Notes: generated by a model from the sequence alone, not told the origin. Positions 40,630 through 49,679 are shown, numbered from the stretch's first letter. The stretch: DNA of 56,159 nucleotides from CAYLHX01 sp964383675 (GCA_964383675.1 CAYLHX010000005.1:1-56159), one strand, 5' to 3'. Translations and numbers: made by a program.

Positions 40630-41364
40630 ATGAGTGAAAGCGGTTTTGGGACTGAATTTACTGAGCGCAAGGGGTTGCCGTTAAGTTTTGAAAGGGCAGA
40701 TCAGATTGTAGCCGGAATGGAGATTGCTAAGGCAGATTTGCGTGAAAGAAGAGATAGTTTTAGATTTGCTTTATTGAAAACGATGGCGAATGTTATGAAC
40801 AGAATGGGGATGAAAGCTTTTACCCCTAATGTCGAATTTCCGGTTTCAGTTCGTTTTAGAGAGGGAGATATGAATCTTGATATTCGGAATTTGATCTCGA
40901 AAGCATATGCAAAAGTTGCAGATTATCATATGGATAGAGCCGTAGATAGGAGGGAACTGATTTTTGCCGAATATAGAGAGTTTTTGGCTGAAACTTTGGC
41001 TGAACTTGGAAATTTAATGGTTGAAATGGGGTTAACCAGAGCGGAGGAGGTGTTGGATGATGAACCGGATAGTATATTTAAGGTTGGTAGAGTTTACAAC
41101 TTGCGTATTGATGGCCTAAAAGTCAGAGGCTTTTGTTCTGCTTTTGTTCAAGGTGAACCGGTTTTTGAATTGGACCCTGCACTTTTAGGCTGGCCCGAAG
41201 ACTTTAAGATCGGATCGTTAGTTAGAGTGGAAGCCGATAGTGGTGTTATAGTAGATGGTTTGCCTGAGTCTGGTATGGAGGATGAGCCGGTTTATGTTAA
41301 ACAATTTAAAGGATTTAACAGGCGTGGATGGCCCATTTATGGAAGTCTTATGCGCTTATCTTAA
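40630..41364 (+). CDS. Protein of unknown function
   Basis: 244 residues from ATG 40630; an in-frame TTG at 40609 would add seven residues but lies only about 2 bases from the predicted transcription start. I recognise no family. The first 150 residues look helical and rich in charge (ERADQIVAGMEIAKADLRER, then EYREFLAETLAELGNLMVEM), and the rest looks beta-rich (VGRVYNLRIDGLKVRGFCSA, then IGSLVRVEADSGVIVDGLP). No signal peptide or membrane helix is visible, so it is probably cytoplasmic. It has one cysteine. It has a good promoter and converges on serS, with which it overlaps by 3 bases at the stop codons. No terminator separates them. Confidence 0.75.
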   Translation: MSESGFGTEFTERKGLPLSFERADQIVAGMEIAKADLRERRDSFRFALLKTMANVMNRMGMKAFTPNVEFPVSVRFREGDMNLDIRNLISKAYAKVADYHMDRAVDRRELIFAEYREFLAETLAELGNLMVEMGLTRAEEVLDDEPDSIFKVGRVYNLRIDGLKVRGFCSAFVQGEPVFELDPALLGWPEDFKIGSLVRVEADSGVIVDGLPESGMEDEPVYVKQFKGFNRRGWPIYGSLMRLS

Positions 41365-42653
41365 TTTTTTACCTCAATTTTGCTCTTTCCTCCAAGGTAA
41401 GGGCGCAGCACTTCCGGAATGGTGACCGAACCGTCTTTGTTTTGGTAGTTTTCCAAAATCGCCACCAGGGTGCGACCAATGGCCACGGCGGTGCCGTTTA
41501 GGGTGTGGATGTAGTCTTTTTGGCCGTCTTTGTCTTTGTAACGGATTTTGGAACGACGAGACTGAAAGTTGGTGCAGTTTGAACAAGAGGTGAGTTCGCG
41601 GAATTTGCCTTGAGTTGGAATCCAGACCTCAATGTCGTATTTTTTGGCCGCCGGAGCGCCAAGATCGCCGCCACAGATATTGATTACCTGATAATGGAAG
41701 CCGAGATCCTGCATGATTTCCTCTTCGATGCTGCGGATTAATTCGTGCTCCTCCTCGGATTTATCCGGATGACAGAAGCTGAACATTTCAATTTTATCGA
41801 ATTGATGGACGCGGATTATGCCGGCGGTGTCCTTGCCGTAAGAACCGGCCTCGCGGCGGAAACAGGTTGAGAAGCCGCAGTATCTGAGCGGCAGCTTTTC
41901 CATGTCCATAATCTCTGTGTAGTGCAGCATGGTTAGCGGCACTTCGGAGGTTCCAACCAGGTAGAGATTGTCATTATCCGGATTATCTTTTGTAGGTGGA
42001 TTTACGTGATAGATTTCATTTATGTCTGCCGGGAAAAAACCGGTGGCGTACATTGCCTCTTCTTTTACCAAAACCGGTGGAATCACCGGAGAAAAACCTT
42101 TTGAGACCAACTTGTTTATGATGTGTTGAATGAGCGCGAATTCCATTAAGGCCGCTTCGTTTTTCAGGTAGTAGAAACGTGCTCCACTGGCGCGTACGCC
42201 GCGTTCAATGTCGATAATGTCCAGCTTTTTGCCAAGCTCAATGTGATCGCGCGGCTCGAAATCGAACTGTGGTTGTTTTCCGTGCATGTTAACCACTTGG
42301 TTGTCTTCTTCGCCGCCGCCTTCAGGCACAGAGTCCAGTGGTGGATTGGGGACGAGTGAAGCGAGAGCGGTAATCTCACTTTCCAAAACTTCCATCTCCG
42401 GTTCGTCTTTTTGAATGGCCTCTTTCACGCTCTTCATCTCTTCCAGCAGTTTTGCTTTCTCGTCGCCATCGGTTTGAGGAATAAGCTTGGAGACTTCGTT
42501 TTGGCGGGCACGTAGCTGTTCGATTTTTTGAATCAGTTCTTTGCGCTGTTTGTCGAGCTCCAAAATTTTGTCGATATCAACCTTAACATTTTTCTTTTTG
42601 GCTCCGGCTTTGATTTTTTCCGGATCTTCGGTGATGAATTTTATATCGATCAT
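41361..42653 (-). CDS. serS: Seryl-tRNA synthetase
   Basis: 430 residues. An N-terminal helical arm (about 28-100, coiled coil that grips the long variable arm of tRNA-Ser) is followed by the class II core: motif 2 FRREAGSYGKDTAGIIRVHQ with FDKIEMF, and motif 3 NGTAVAIGRTLVAILENYQ. It charges tRNA-Ser. It is the last gene of the zwf-pgl-epmA-efp-serS operon, 26 bases after efp, and its stop overlaps that of the convergent unknown gene. Confidence 0.97.
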   Translation of the reverse strand: MIDIKFITEDPEKIKAGAKKKNVKVDIDKILELDKQRKELIQKIEQLRARQNEVSKLIPQTDGDEKAKLLEEMKSVKEAIQKDEPEMEVLESEITALASLVPNPPLDSVPEGGGEEDNQVVNMHGKQPQFDFEPRDHIELGKKLDIIDIERGVRASGARFYYLKNEAALMEFALIQHIINKLVSKGFSPVIPPVLVKEEAMYATGFFPADINEIYHVNPPTKDNPDNDNLYLVGTSEVPLTMLHYTEIMDMEKLPLRYCGFSTCFRREAGSYGKDTAGIIRVHQFDKIEMFSFCHPDKSEEEHELIRSIEEEIMQDLGFHYQVINICGGDLGAPAAKKYDIEVWIPTQGKFRELTSCSNCTNFQSRRSKIRYKDKDGQKDYIHTLNGTAVAIGRTLVAILENYQNKDGSVTIPEVLRPYLGGKSKIEVKN

Positions 42654-42679
42654 TATTTTGGATTAGGCGGATAAATTGA

Positions 42680-43240
42680 TTAGGCTTTGCTGACGTATTC
42701 GTCGCTTTCGGTGTTAACGATTATTTTTTCTCCCTCCTTAATGAAAAGTGGGACTTTTACGATCGCTCCGGTGTCGATAGTGGCTTCTTTACTACCACCG
42801 GTGGCGGTGTCGCCTTTAACGCCGGGAGTGGTTTCAATGATAGTGAATTCCATTTTTTGCGGAATTTGGATGCTGACCGGTTTGCCTTCAATGTAGAGAG
42901 CGTAACAGTCTGTGCCGTCCAGTAGATATTTTGCACTGTTTTCTCCGACTTCTTCTTTGCTTAGTGAAAATTGTTCGTAGTTTTCGTTATTCATGAAGTG
43001 ATATTCGTTGCCGTCGCTGTATAGATATTGGCATTTGCTGCGTACGGTGTCGGTAACTTCCACGGATTCACTGGATTTAAAAGTGTGTTCAACAACTTGT
43101 CCGGTTTTTAGATTTTTAAGTTTGCAGCGTGTAAAGGCCGAGCCTTTTCCTGGATTTACAAATTGGGCGCTGGCCACAAGCCAGGCTTGGTCTTTGAAGT
43201 TGATGGCGAGCCCTTGTGTGATGTTCGTTGTTGAAGGCAT
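42680..43240 (-). CDS. efp: Elongation factor P
   Basis: 186 residues, three beta-barrel domains. The loop that enters the peptidyl transferase centre reads NPGKGSAF, with Lys32 at the position that is lysylated in E. coli (Lys34). EF-P rescues ribosomes stalled at runs of proline. The next gene upstream encodes EpmA, the enzyme that attaches lysine to this residue, so the modification system is encoded in the same operon. The C-terminal domain keeps GDTATGGSKEATIDTGAIVK. Confidence 0.97.
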   Translation of the reverse strand: MPSTTNITQGLAINFKDQAWLVASAQFVNPGKGSAFTRCKLKNLKTGQVVEHTFKSSESVEVTDTVRSKCQYLYSDGNEYHFMNNENYEQFSLSKEEVGENSAKYLLDGTDCYALYIEGKPVSIQIPQKMEFTIIETTPGVKGDTATGGSKEATIDTGAIVKVPLFIKEGEKIIVNTESDEYVSKA

Positions 43241-43249
43241 TGGTTTGAA

Positions 43250-44233
43250 TTAATTGTTTAAGATTTTGTTCAGTGGAAAGAGTAGGACTTCTTCGATACT
43301 TTTTTTGTCCAGAAGAAGCATGAATAGTCTGTCCACTCCCAGAGCTATTCCACTGCATGGATGCGTTATCGATTCTAGACTAGCCAAAAATTCCTCGTCA
43401 ATATCAAATACGGTTTTTTTAAGCTTTTTTCGCAGTTTTTGTTCTTCTTTGAGGCGGCTTCTTTGTTCGTTGGCGTCTATAAGTTCGGAAAAAGCGTTGG
43501 CGAGTTCGATGCCGGCGATATATAGCTCGAAGCGTTCGGCAAAGAAAGGTTCTTTTTCAGATTTTTTGGCCAGAGCGGCCTGGGAAGAAGGGTAGTCGTA
43601 GACTATTGTTGGCCTCTCAAAGCCGAGATGGGGTTCGATCTGATTGAGGAAGATTTTGAAAAAGAGATCATCCCAATTCTCACAACCGGCGGTGTCGAAG
43701 TTTTTTTCAGCGGCGGACTTTTGCAATTGGTTGAAGGTTTTGTTTTTAAGCAGGTCGATTTGGCAGTGAGTTTTGAATAATTGATTGACCGAAATTCTTG
43801 TCCAAGGTTTTTTGAGTGATATCTCTTTGCCTTGATATGTTATGGAATCGGTCAAATGGGAAAGCAGGTCTTCGCAGTCCTCCATTATTTTGTGATAGTT
43901 GGCATTGGTGCGGTACCACTCCAGCATGGTGAATTCCGGATTGTGCAAATCTCCGCCGATTTCGCCGTTGCGGAAGACTTTTGTCAGTTGGAAAATGTTG
44001 CCGAAATCAGCTCCGAGCAGTTTTTTCATTTGCAGCTCTGGAGATGTGTTCAGATAGAGTGTTTTGCTACCCGGTTGAAAATTGGTTTCAAAGGGGGTGA
44101 GATGAGGTTCCATGCCCGGAATGGGGGTCATGATGGGTGTTTCCACTTCCAAGAATTTTTGTTGTAAGAAAAAGTCGCGGATTGATTGTGTGAGCTTGCT
44201 GCGGTTTTGGGCTAGAGTTTTGTCGTAAATCAT
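43250..44233 (-). CDS. epmA: EF-P lysine ligase EpmA (PoxA/GenX)
   Basis: 327 residues, the size of E. coli EpmA (325), lacking the anticodon-binding domain of lysyl-tRNA synthetase. The class II core shows VETPIMTPIPGMEPHL, LNTSPELQMKKLL, motif 2 VFRNGEIGGDLHNPEFTMLE and motif 3 GIALGVDRLFMLLL. The HNPEFTMLEWYR segment is characteristic of EpmA. It activates lysine (in E. coli beta-lysine from EpmB) and attaches it to EF-P. It lies 9 bases before efp and overlaps pgl by 4 bases. No EpmB-type lysine 2,3-aminomutase is in the window. Confidence 0.93.
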   Translation of the reverse strand: MIYDKTLAQNRSKLTQSIRDFFLQQKFLEVETPIMTPIPGMEPHLTPFETNFQPGSKTLYLNTSPELQMKKLLGADFGNIFQLTKVFRNGEIGGDLHNPEFTMLEWYRTNANYHKIMEDCEDLLSHLTDSITYQGKEISLKKPWTRISVNQLFKTHCQIDLLKNKTFNQLQKSAAEKNFDTAGCENWDDLFFKIFLNQIEPHLGFERPTIVYDYPSSQAALAKKSEKEPFFAERFELYIAGIELANAFSELIDANEQRSRLKEEQKLRKKLKKTVFDIDEEFLASLESITHPCSGIALGVDRLFMLLLDKKSIEEVLLFPLNKILNN

Positions 44234-44889
44234 TGATTCAAAAAGTTGACGGTGAGCTTTGGGTGTTCCAGTAGTTTGATGGCGGGGAATTCTTGGAAAC
44301 TTTTGGTTGGATTTTGGAGTTCCTTTATGATGTGTTGTTTGTCTTTGCCTTTCAGCAAAACCAGTAGATGTTTGCTGTTTAGAATTGCAGGGAAGGTGAG
44401 AGTGAGGCGGTCTTTTACGGCAAAGTGATCGGTTTGGCTGTGGGAGGTGTATTTTATTTGAATATCCAGGGCGGAGGAATGGGGGAATAGAGAGGCGGTG
44501 TGGCCGTCGGGACCGATGCCCAGTATTGTCAGGTCGAGGCCGTTGATTGGTAGCAGTTTTTCGTATTCTTCCAGGGCTTCTTTAATCGGTTTTTTGGTAT
44601 CGAAAGGTGTGAAATTTTTGAGCTGTACCTGCGAAACCAGGTTTTGGTAGATGAGGTTGCAGTTGGAGTCGGGGTGGTCGCGTGGGACGTAGCGTTCGTC
44701 GACCTCGAAGAGTTCGATGCGTTCGAACGGCAAGTTTGACTTGGCCATAGCTTGGTATAAGCTTACCGGCGTACTTCCTCCACTTAAGGCAAAGTAAAGG
44801 TCACCATCTTTTGCTTTAGCTAGATCCACAATTAACTGCAGAGAGGTTTTTATAAAATCTTCTTCTGTTTCAAAAATATTTAATTGCAT
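44230..44889 (-). CDS. pgl: 6-phosphogluconolactonase
   Basis: 219 residues of the DevB/Pgl type: SGGSTP at 36-41, DERYVP at 64-69 and LGIGPDGHTASLFP around 123-136, the family's active-site segments. It hydrolyses 6-phosphogluconolactone to 6-phosphogluconate, directly after G6PDH in the oxidative pentose phosphate pathway. It starts 6 bases after zwf and overlaps epmA by 4 bases. Confidence 0.95.
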   Translation of the reverse strand: MQLNIFETEEDFIKTSLQLIVDLAKAKDGDLYFALSGGSTPVSLYQAMAKSNLPFERIELFEVDERYVPRDHPDSNCNLIYQNLVSQVQLKNFTPFDTKKPIKEALEEYEKLLPINGLDLTILGIGPDGHTASLFPHSSALDIQIKYTSHSQTDHFAVKDRLTLTFPAILNSKHLLVLLKGKDKQHIIKELQNPTKSFQEFPAIKLLEHPKLTVNFLNQ

Positions 44890-44895
44890 GGGCTG

Positions 44896-46317
44896 TTAAT
44901 CCAGATTAAACCATTTAAAACCGTCCATTGCTGTGACGTTGTGCTGCGAAGTGGGACCTTCACTGTGGTCATCATATTCTTCAACTTTCACTTTGTTCTT
45001 TTCAACGAAGTGAATTATCTGATCGGTTATGTGCCAGCTGGAGATTATTTCCTGAAAACTTAAGAAGTGCAGTCGTCTTTTTCGCATTACATCTAGCAGT
45101 AGTAGCCCGTGCTCCGAAAGACAGTAGTCGCCGGTGCAGGCAATGGAATCTGTAGTGGATACATGCTGATATTCCGGAGAGGCGCCTTGTTTGTTTACCA
45201 GACGAATGGTGATTTTTTCTTCGGGCTGTAGCTCGAAGACCAGTCGGTTTGGTTCTTCGTTTTTTGGCTGAAAGCCGAATTTTTTCAGTTCGATGACCAC
45301 ATAAGTTCGTTTGTCTTTCAGTTTTTTGCCGGTTCGCACGTAGATCGGCGTGTTGTACCAGCTTTCACGGTCGATAAAAAGTCTTAGAGCTGCAAAGGTT
45401 TCGGTTTTAGATTTTTTTGGTACGCCATCTTCTTTTTTGTAGCCGGCATATTGTCCCAGTGAAATATTCTTCTTGTTGGGGATGAATTTCAAAGCGGCGA
45501 GAATGTTGTTTTTTTCGCGTTTAAGACCCACGTGTTCCTCACTGATAGGAATGGACATGGCGATAAGTCCCAGGATTTGCAATAAGTGCGACTGGAACAT
45601 ATCTTTGATGGTTCCCACCTGATCGAAGTAGCCTATACGGCTGGTTACTCCCAAATCTTCCGAGGCGGTAATTTGGATATTGGAAACCTCGGGTCCTTTC
45701 ATCATGATATTGAGTAGGCGGTTGGCGTGTCGTAAAGTGAGAATGCTTTGTACGGCCGATTTTCCCAGATAGTGGTCCAGCAGATAAACGCACTCTTCGT
45801 CGAAATAGCGGGCGACAAAGTGGAAAAGCGCGTTGGCCGATTCGGTATCTTCGCCGAAAGGTTTTTCCAGAATCAATCGTAGATCCTCATTTTTTTGAGT
45901 ACGGGACTCGGCCAGATTTTGAATGATGTCTTTGAAAACCAATGGTGGCACAGAGAAATAGGCCATTTTTGTAGGCTTTCCGTTGTCGCTTAATTTGTCG
46001 ATATACTCACGTAAATCGCGGTAGCTTTGGAGTTTATCATATTGGCCGCGGAAATAGTAAATATGCTTGAGCAGTTCGTTTAAGATTTTAGGATTGGTCT
46101 CTTTGCCATATTTGTCTAGAATGCTTTTTTTAAACTCTTTTTTAAACTGTTCCTGGCTTTTTTGAGAGCGAGCAAAGCCGATTACGTAAAAATCCTTTGG
46201 CAAACGGTGTTGTTCCATCAAACTGTAAATCGCCGGAAAGAGTTTTAGCTTGGCCAGATCCCCGGAAGCTCCGAAAATAAGGAGCACAAAAGGTTTTTTG
46301 ATTTTGTAGAGTTCCAT
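44896..46317 (-). CDS. zwf: Glucose-6-phosphate 1-dehydrogenase
   Basis: 473 residues. NADP-binding GASGDLAK at 16-23, EKPFG at 151-155 and the substrate-binding DHYLGK at 181-186 (usually RIDHYLGKE, here LLDHYLGKS), with the catalytic histidine in FQSHLLQ. It oxidises glucose-6-phosphate to the lactone and makes NADPH. It leads the operon zwf-pgl-epmA-efp-serS. A possible promoter puts the transcription start at or next to the ATG. Confidence 0.96.
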   Translation of the reverse strand: MELYKIKKPFVLLIFGASGDLAKLKLFPAIYSLMEQHRLPKDFYVIGFARSQKSQEQFKKEFKKSILDKYGKETNPKILNELLKHIYYFRGQYDKLQSYRDLREYIDKLSDNGKPTKMAYFSVPPLVFKDIIQNLAESRTQKNEDLRLILEKPFGEDTESANALFHFVARYFDEECVYLLDHYLGKSAVQSILTLRHANRLLNIMMKGPEVSNIQITASEDLGVTSRIGYFDQVGTIKDMFQSHLLQILGLIAMSIPISEEHVGLKREKNNILAALKFIPNKKNISLGQYAGYKKEDGVPKKSKTETFAALRLFIDRESWYNTPIYVRTGKKLKDKRTYVVIELKKFGFQPKNEEPNRLVFELQPEEKITIRLVNKQGASPEYQHVSTTDSIACTGDYCLSEHGLLLLDVMRKRRLHFLSFQEIISSWHITDQIIHFVEKNKVKVEEYDDHSEGPTSQHNVTAMDGFKWFNLD

Positions 46318-46323
46318 GAGTTA

Positions 46324-46359
46324 AGCATAACAAATTTTGTTTACTTTACAATTTATAAT
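46324..46359. promoter_or_regulatory. Divergent zwf/aroC promoter region
   Basis: Minus strand, for zwf: TTGTAA (46346-46351), 16 bases, TATGCT (46324-46329), with six bases from there to the ATG. Plus strand, for aroC: a perfect TATAAT at 46354-46359 without a clear -35. The two overlap, so expression of the two genes may interfere. Confidence 0.4.
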
Positions 46360-46421
46360 TTTAAGTGGCAAAAAACTCTAATTGAAGCTAAAATCAAGGC
46401 ATTCTTCTTAATAAAATCACT

Positions 46422-47504
46422 ATGGCGGGCAATTCTTTTGGAGAACTATTCAGAATTACAACTTTTGGAGAATCACATGGAGAATGTGTGGGTGTGGTGA
46501 TTGATGGTTGTCCGCCGGGGTTTAAGTTGTCTGAAGAGGATGTGCAGAAGGAATTGGACCGACGTAAGCCCGGTCAGAGTGATCTGACCACTCCGCGCAA
46601 CGAAGGCGACAAGATAAAAATCATGTCCGGTGTTTTTGAGGGAGTTACTACGGGAACCCCGATTATGATGTTGGCGATCAATGAAGATTCCAAATCCAAA
46701 GATTACGAGCACTTAAAAAATGTTTTTCGCCCATCCCATGCCGATTACACTTATTTTAAAAAGTATGGTGTAAGAGATTATCGCGGTGGTGGAAGATCTT
46801 CTGCCAGGGTGACTTTAGCGATTGTGGCAGCCGGAGCGGTGGCCAAGAAATACCTGGACGAAAAGTTGGGTGTGGAGGTGTTGAGCTATGTGGAGCAGGT
46901 GGGGGATTTAAAGACCGATATTGATTATAAAGATATTACTCTTAAAGAAATTGAAGCAAATCCTGTGCGCTGTCCCGACGCTGAAATGGCCGAACAAATG
47001 AGTGATTTGATCAAAAAAATCAAAGGAGATGGCGACAGTATCGGTGGAGTGGTTAAAGGTGTTTTGCGAGGTGTGCCAGCAGGTTTGGGAGAACCGATTT
47101 TTGATAAATTATCGGCCGATTTGGGTAAAGCGATGCTGGCGATCAATGCCGTGAAAGGATTTGAGATAGGTTCCGGCTTTGAAGGAGTGAGAATGAGGGG
47201 GAGTGAACACAATGACGAGTTTTTTAGTAAGGGTAAGGAGGTTCATACAAAAACCAATAATGCCGGAGGGGTTTTAGGTGGTATTTCCGATGGAGAGGAT
47301 ATCTATTTCCGGGTGGCTTTCAAACCGGTTGCCACAATTATGAAAGAGCAACATACGGTAAATACGGAGGGTGAGAATACTGAAATGAGAGCTTATGGTC
47401 GGCATGATGCCTGCGTACTACCAAGAGCGGTGCCGATTGTGGACGCGATGTCGGCGTTGGTGCTGATGGATCATTATTTACGTCATCAAGCTCAATGTGG
47501 CTGA
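46422..47504 (+). CDS. aroC: Chorismate synthase
   Basis: 360 residues: NSFGELFRITTFGESHGECV with the catalytic-type H19, RPSHADYTYFKKYG, RDYRGGGRSSARVT and the C-terminal YGRHDACVLPRAVPIVDAMS. It uses reduced FMN to convert EPSP to chorismate, the last step of the shikimate pathway. No other shikimate gene is present in the window. The TGA stop directly abuts the gnd stop on the other strand. Confidence 0.97.
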   Translation: MAGNSFGELFRITTFGESHGECVGVVIDGCPPGFKLSEEDVQKELDRRKPGQSDLTTPRNEGDKIKIMSGVFEGVTTGTPIMMLAINEDSKSKDYEHLKNVFRPSHADYTYFKKYGVRDYRGGGRSSARVTLAIVAAGAVAKKYLDEKLGVEVLSYVEQVGDLKTDIDYKDITLKEIEANPVRCPDAEMAEQMSDLIKKIKGDGDSIGGVVKGVLRGVPAGLGEPIFDKLSADLGKAMLAINAVKGFEIGSGFEGVRMRGSEHNDEFFSKGKEVHTKTNNAGGVLGGISDGEDIYFRVAFKPVATIMKEQHTVNTEGENTEMRAYGRHDACVLPRAVPIVDAMSALVLMDHYLRHQAQCG

Positions 47505-48908
47505 TTATTCCTGCCATTCGGTGTGAAAGTTGCCTTTGCGATCGGTTCTTTCATAGGTGTGGGCACCGAAATAGTCCCGAAGCCCCTGAATTAAATTGGC
47601 GGAGGTTTTTTCCGAGGTAATACTTTCAAAGTAACTTAAAGCGGTAGCCAAGGAGGGAAGCGCGCTGCCGTTTTTGGCGCCGAAAGCTACCAACTCTCTT
47701 AGTTTTGGTATAGTTTTTTTCATTCCCGCTGCAACTTCTTTGATCTCAAAAAGATGCTTTGTTTGATTTTTTGCATAGGCCTTATGGAGAAAATTGAGAA
47801 TTTTGGCTCTGATAATGCAGCCCCCTTCCCAGATTCTGGAAATTTCCGAAAGATTTATTTTCCAGCCCTCTTCGGCGGCGGACTTTTGAATTAGGCTATA
47901 TCCCTGGGCATATGCGCTTAACATGCCGGCGTAGAGTGCGTCATTTAAAATACTTATGAACTTTTCCAGCGGAATTTTTTGTGAAGGCACAGGTCTTTTA
48001 TAAAGCTTACTTAACTTGCCGCGTAATTCTTTTTCCCCGGAAGTTACGCGAGCATAGACGGCTTCGGTGATCGAAGAAAGTGTTACCGCTCTTTCGATGG
48101 AATCGATGGCTGTCCAGCCGCCGGTGCCTTTTTGGCCTGCCTTGTCTAAAATATGGTCGATCAGATAACCTTTTTGGAAGGTATCTTTGCGACGTAGAAC
48201 TTCCACTGAAATTTCGAAAAGATAAGATTTGAGTTTTCCGCGATTGTATTTTTCGAAGATGTCGGCAATTTGCGGAGCTTTTAGTCGGTAGACCGAACGC
48301 AAAAGTTCATAGGCCTCGGCCATCATTTGCATAACTCCATATTCAATGCCGTTGTGGACCATTTTGACATAGTGACCGGCGCCGTTGTCGCCAATGTAGG
48401 TCACGCAGGCTTTGCCACCAAAATCTTTGGCGGCGATTTTTTCAAAGATAGGTTTTATGGATTGCCAGGATTTTTCAGTTCCTCCGGGCATCAGGCTTGG
48501 TCCGTTTAAAGCGCCCTCTTCTCCACCGGAAACGCCACAGCCGATAAAAACCATGTTTTTCTTTTTGAGCTCTTCGAAGCGCTTTTTGGTATCCAGATAG
48601 TTTGAATTACCGCAATCGATGATGATGTCGTTTTTATCGAGATGGGGGATTAGCTGATTGATTACGGCATCGACCGCTGTACCCGCTTTAACCATGATAA
48701 TGATCTTTCTTGGACGAGCGATGCTTGCAACAAACTCTTTAAAGTTAGTTGCAGCGGAAAGGTATTCGTTGCCGTATTCGTCTATAAATTCCTTGGTTTT
48801 TTCTGTTGTTCGATTATAAACAACAATGCGATGTTGGCGTCCGGCAATATTGCGTGCCAAATTCGCGCCCATCACGGCAAGTCCGATTAAGCCGATTTCA
48901 TTTTTCAT
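47505..48908 (-). CDS. gnd: 6-phosphogluconate dehydrogenase, decarboxylating
   Basis: 467 residues. NADP-binding GLAVMG at 9-14, VSGGEEGALNGPSLMPGG, the catalytic KMVHNGIEYG, LDKAGQKGTGGWTAID and the C-terminal YFGAHTYER with FHTEW identify it. It makes ribulose-5-phosphate, CO2 and NADPH. It is directly adjacent to the LOG-family gene (no gap) and downstream of it, and separate from the zwf-pgl operon. Its 3' end abuts aroC. Confidence 0.97.
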   Translation of the reverse strand: MKNEIGLIGLAVMGANLARNIAGRQHRIVVYNRTTEKTKEFIDEYGNEYLSAATNFKEFVASIARPRKIIIMVKAGTAVDAVINQLIPHLDKNDIIIDCGNSNYLDTKKRFEELKKKNMVFIGCGVSGGEEGALNGPSLMPGGTEKSWQSIKPIFEKIAAKDFGGKACVTYIGDNGAGHYVKMVHNGIEYGVMQMMAEAYELLRSVYRLKAPQIADIFEKYNRGKLKSYLFEISVEVLRRKDTFQKGYLIDHILDKAGQKGTGGWTAIDSIERAVTLSSITEAVYARVTSGEKELRGKLSKLYKRPVPSQKIPLEKFISILNDALYAGMLSAYAQGYSLIQKSAAEEGWKINLSEISRIWEGGCIIRAKILNFLHKAYAKNQTKHLFEIKEVAAGMKKTIPKLRELVAFGAKNGSALPSLATALSYFESITSEKTSANLIQGLRDYFGAHTYERTDRKGNFHTEWQE

Positions 48909-49613
48909 CTAGCTCAATTTATACCTTTTGATGTTTTTACAAAAGTTTTTTCCTTCTTTTTTATAAACTTTATAAGTTTTAAGGATGATCTTCATGGCTT
49001 CATCATTATCTTTGGCGATATGTATGGAGTCCATGTCCTCGGGGCTGATTAGACCATCTTTTAGGGGGTATTTTTTTACCCAATCAATAAGTTTTTCCCA
49101 CATTTTACCAACCAAGATAATTGGAATAGGGCAGATGTGTTTTACCTGAACCAGTTGCCAGGTATAGAAAAGCTCAAGACAGGTACCGATACCACCTGGC
49201 ATAACCACTACGGCATTAGAGAGAGCCATGAAGGTGTCCAGACGTCCGGAAAATTTGTTAAAAGTTCTTTTGATCTCTAAATGCTTATTTCCCTCGTTTT
49301 CCCAAGGTAGTTTGATAATTAGTCCGATAGAGTCTGATTCATGATTTCCGTCTCCGGCTTCGTGCCCGGCGTTCGCAGCTTCCATCAGACCAGGGCCACC
49401 GCCGGTGACGATATCGAAGTTGTGTTTTCCGATGCGTTTTGCCAAATCAAAAACCTGTTTGTAAGTTTTGTCGTCGAGCTGGAGACGGGCAGAACCAAAA
49501 ATGGTTACTCTGAAATCGTCTTTTTTAAGTTCTTCCTCCATAGTGATAGGTTTCTTCTTCATTAAAACCTTTTTTACTACTTGTACTTTTTTTGCGGTTT
49601 TTGTTTTTGGCAT
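48909..49613 (-). CDS. LOG-family (TIGR00730-like) nucleotide phosphoribohydrolase
   Basis: 234 residues. After a Lys-rich N-terminal tail of about 32 residues, a Rossmann-like core has the lysine-decarboxylase-like motifs GGGPGLMEAA at 71-80 and PGGIGTCLE at 139-147. Members of this family release nucleobases from nucleoside monophosphates (cytokinin activation in plants and actinobacteria) or bind (p)ppGpp. The in vivo substrate here is unknown. Gene order with gnd (no gap) suggests joint expression from the promoter at 49641-49669. Confidence 0.9.
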   Translation of the reverse strand: MPKTKTAKKVQVVKKVLMKKKPITMEEELKKDDFRVTIFGSARLQLDDKTYKQVFDLAKRIGKHNFDIVTGGGPGLMEAANAGHEAGDGNHESDSIGLIIKLPWENEGNKHLEIKRTFNKFSGRLDTFMALSNAVVVMPGGIGTCLELFYTWQLVQVKHICPIPIILVGKMWEKLIDWVKKYPLKDGLISPEDMDSIHIAKDNDEAMKIILKTYKVYKKEGKNFCKNIKRYKLS

Positions 49614-49640
49614 GTCGAAATTTTGTTATTTGTTTTTATT

Positions 49641-49669
49641 ATTATAACACAAAAAACCTGTTATTTGAA
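49641..49669 (-). promoter_or_regulatory. Promoter of the LOG-gnd operon
   Basis: TTCAAA (-35), a 17-base spacer and an extended -10, TGTTATAAT, on the minus strand, in the gap after gltB. Predicted leader about 20 bases. Confidence 0.6.
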
Positions 49670-49679
49670 GCCTTTTTGA

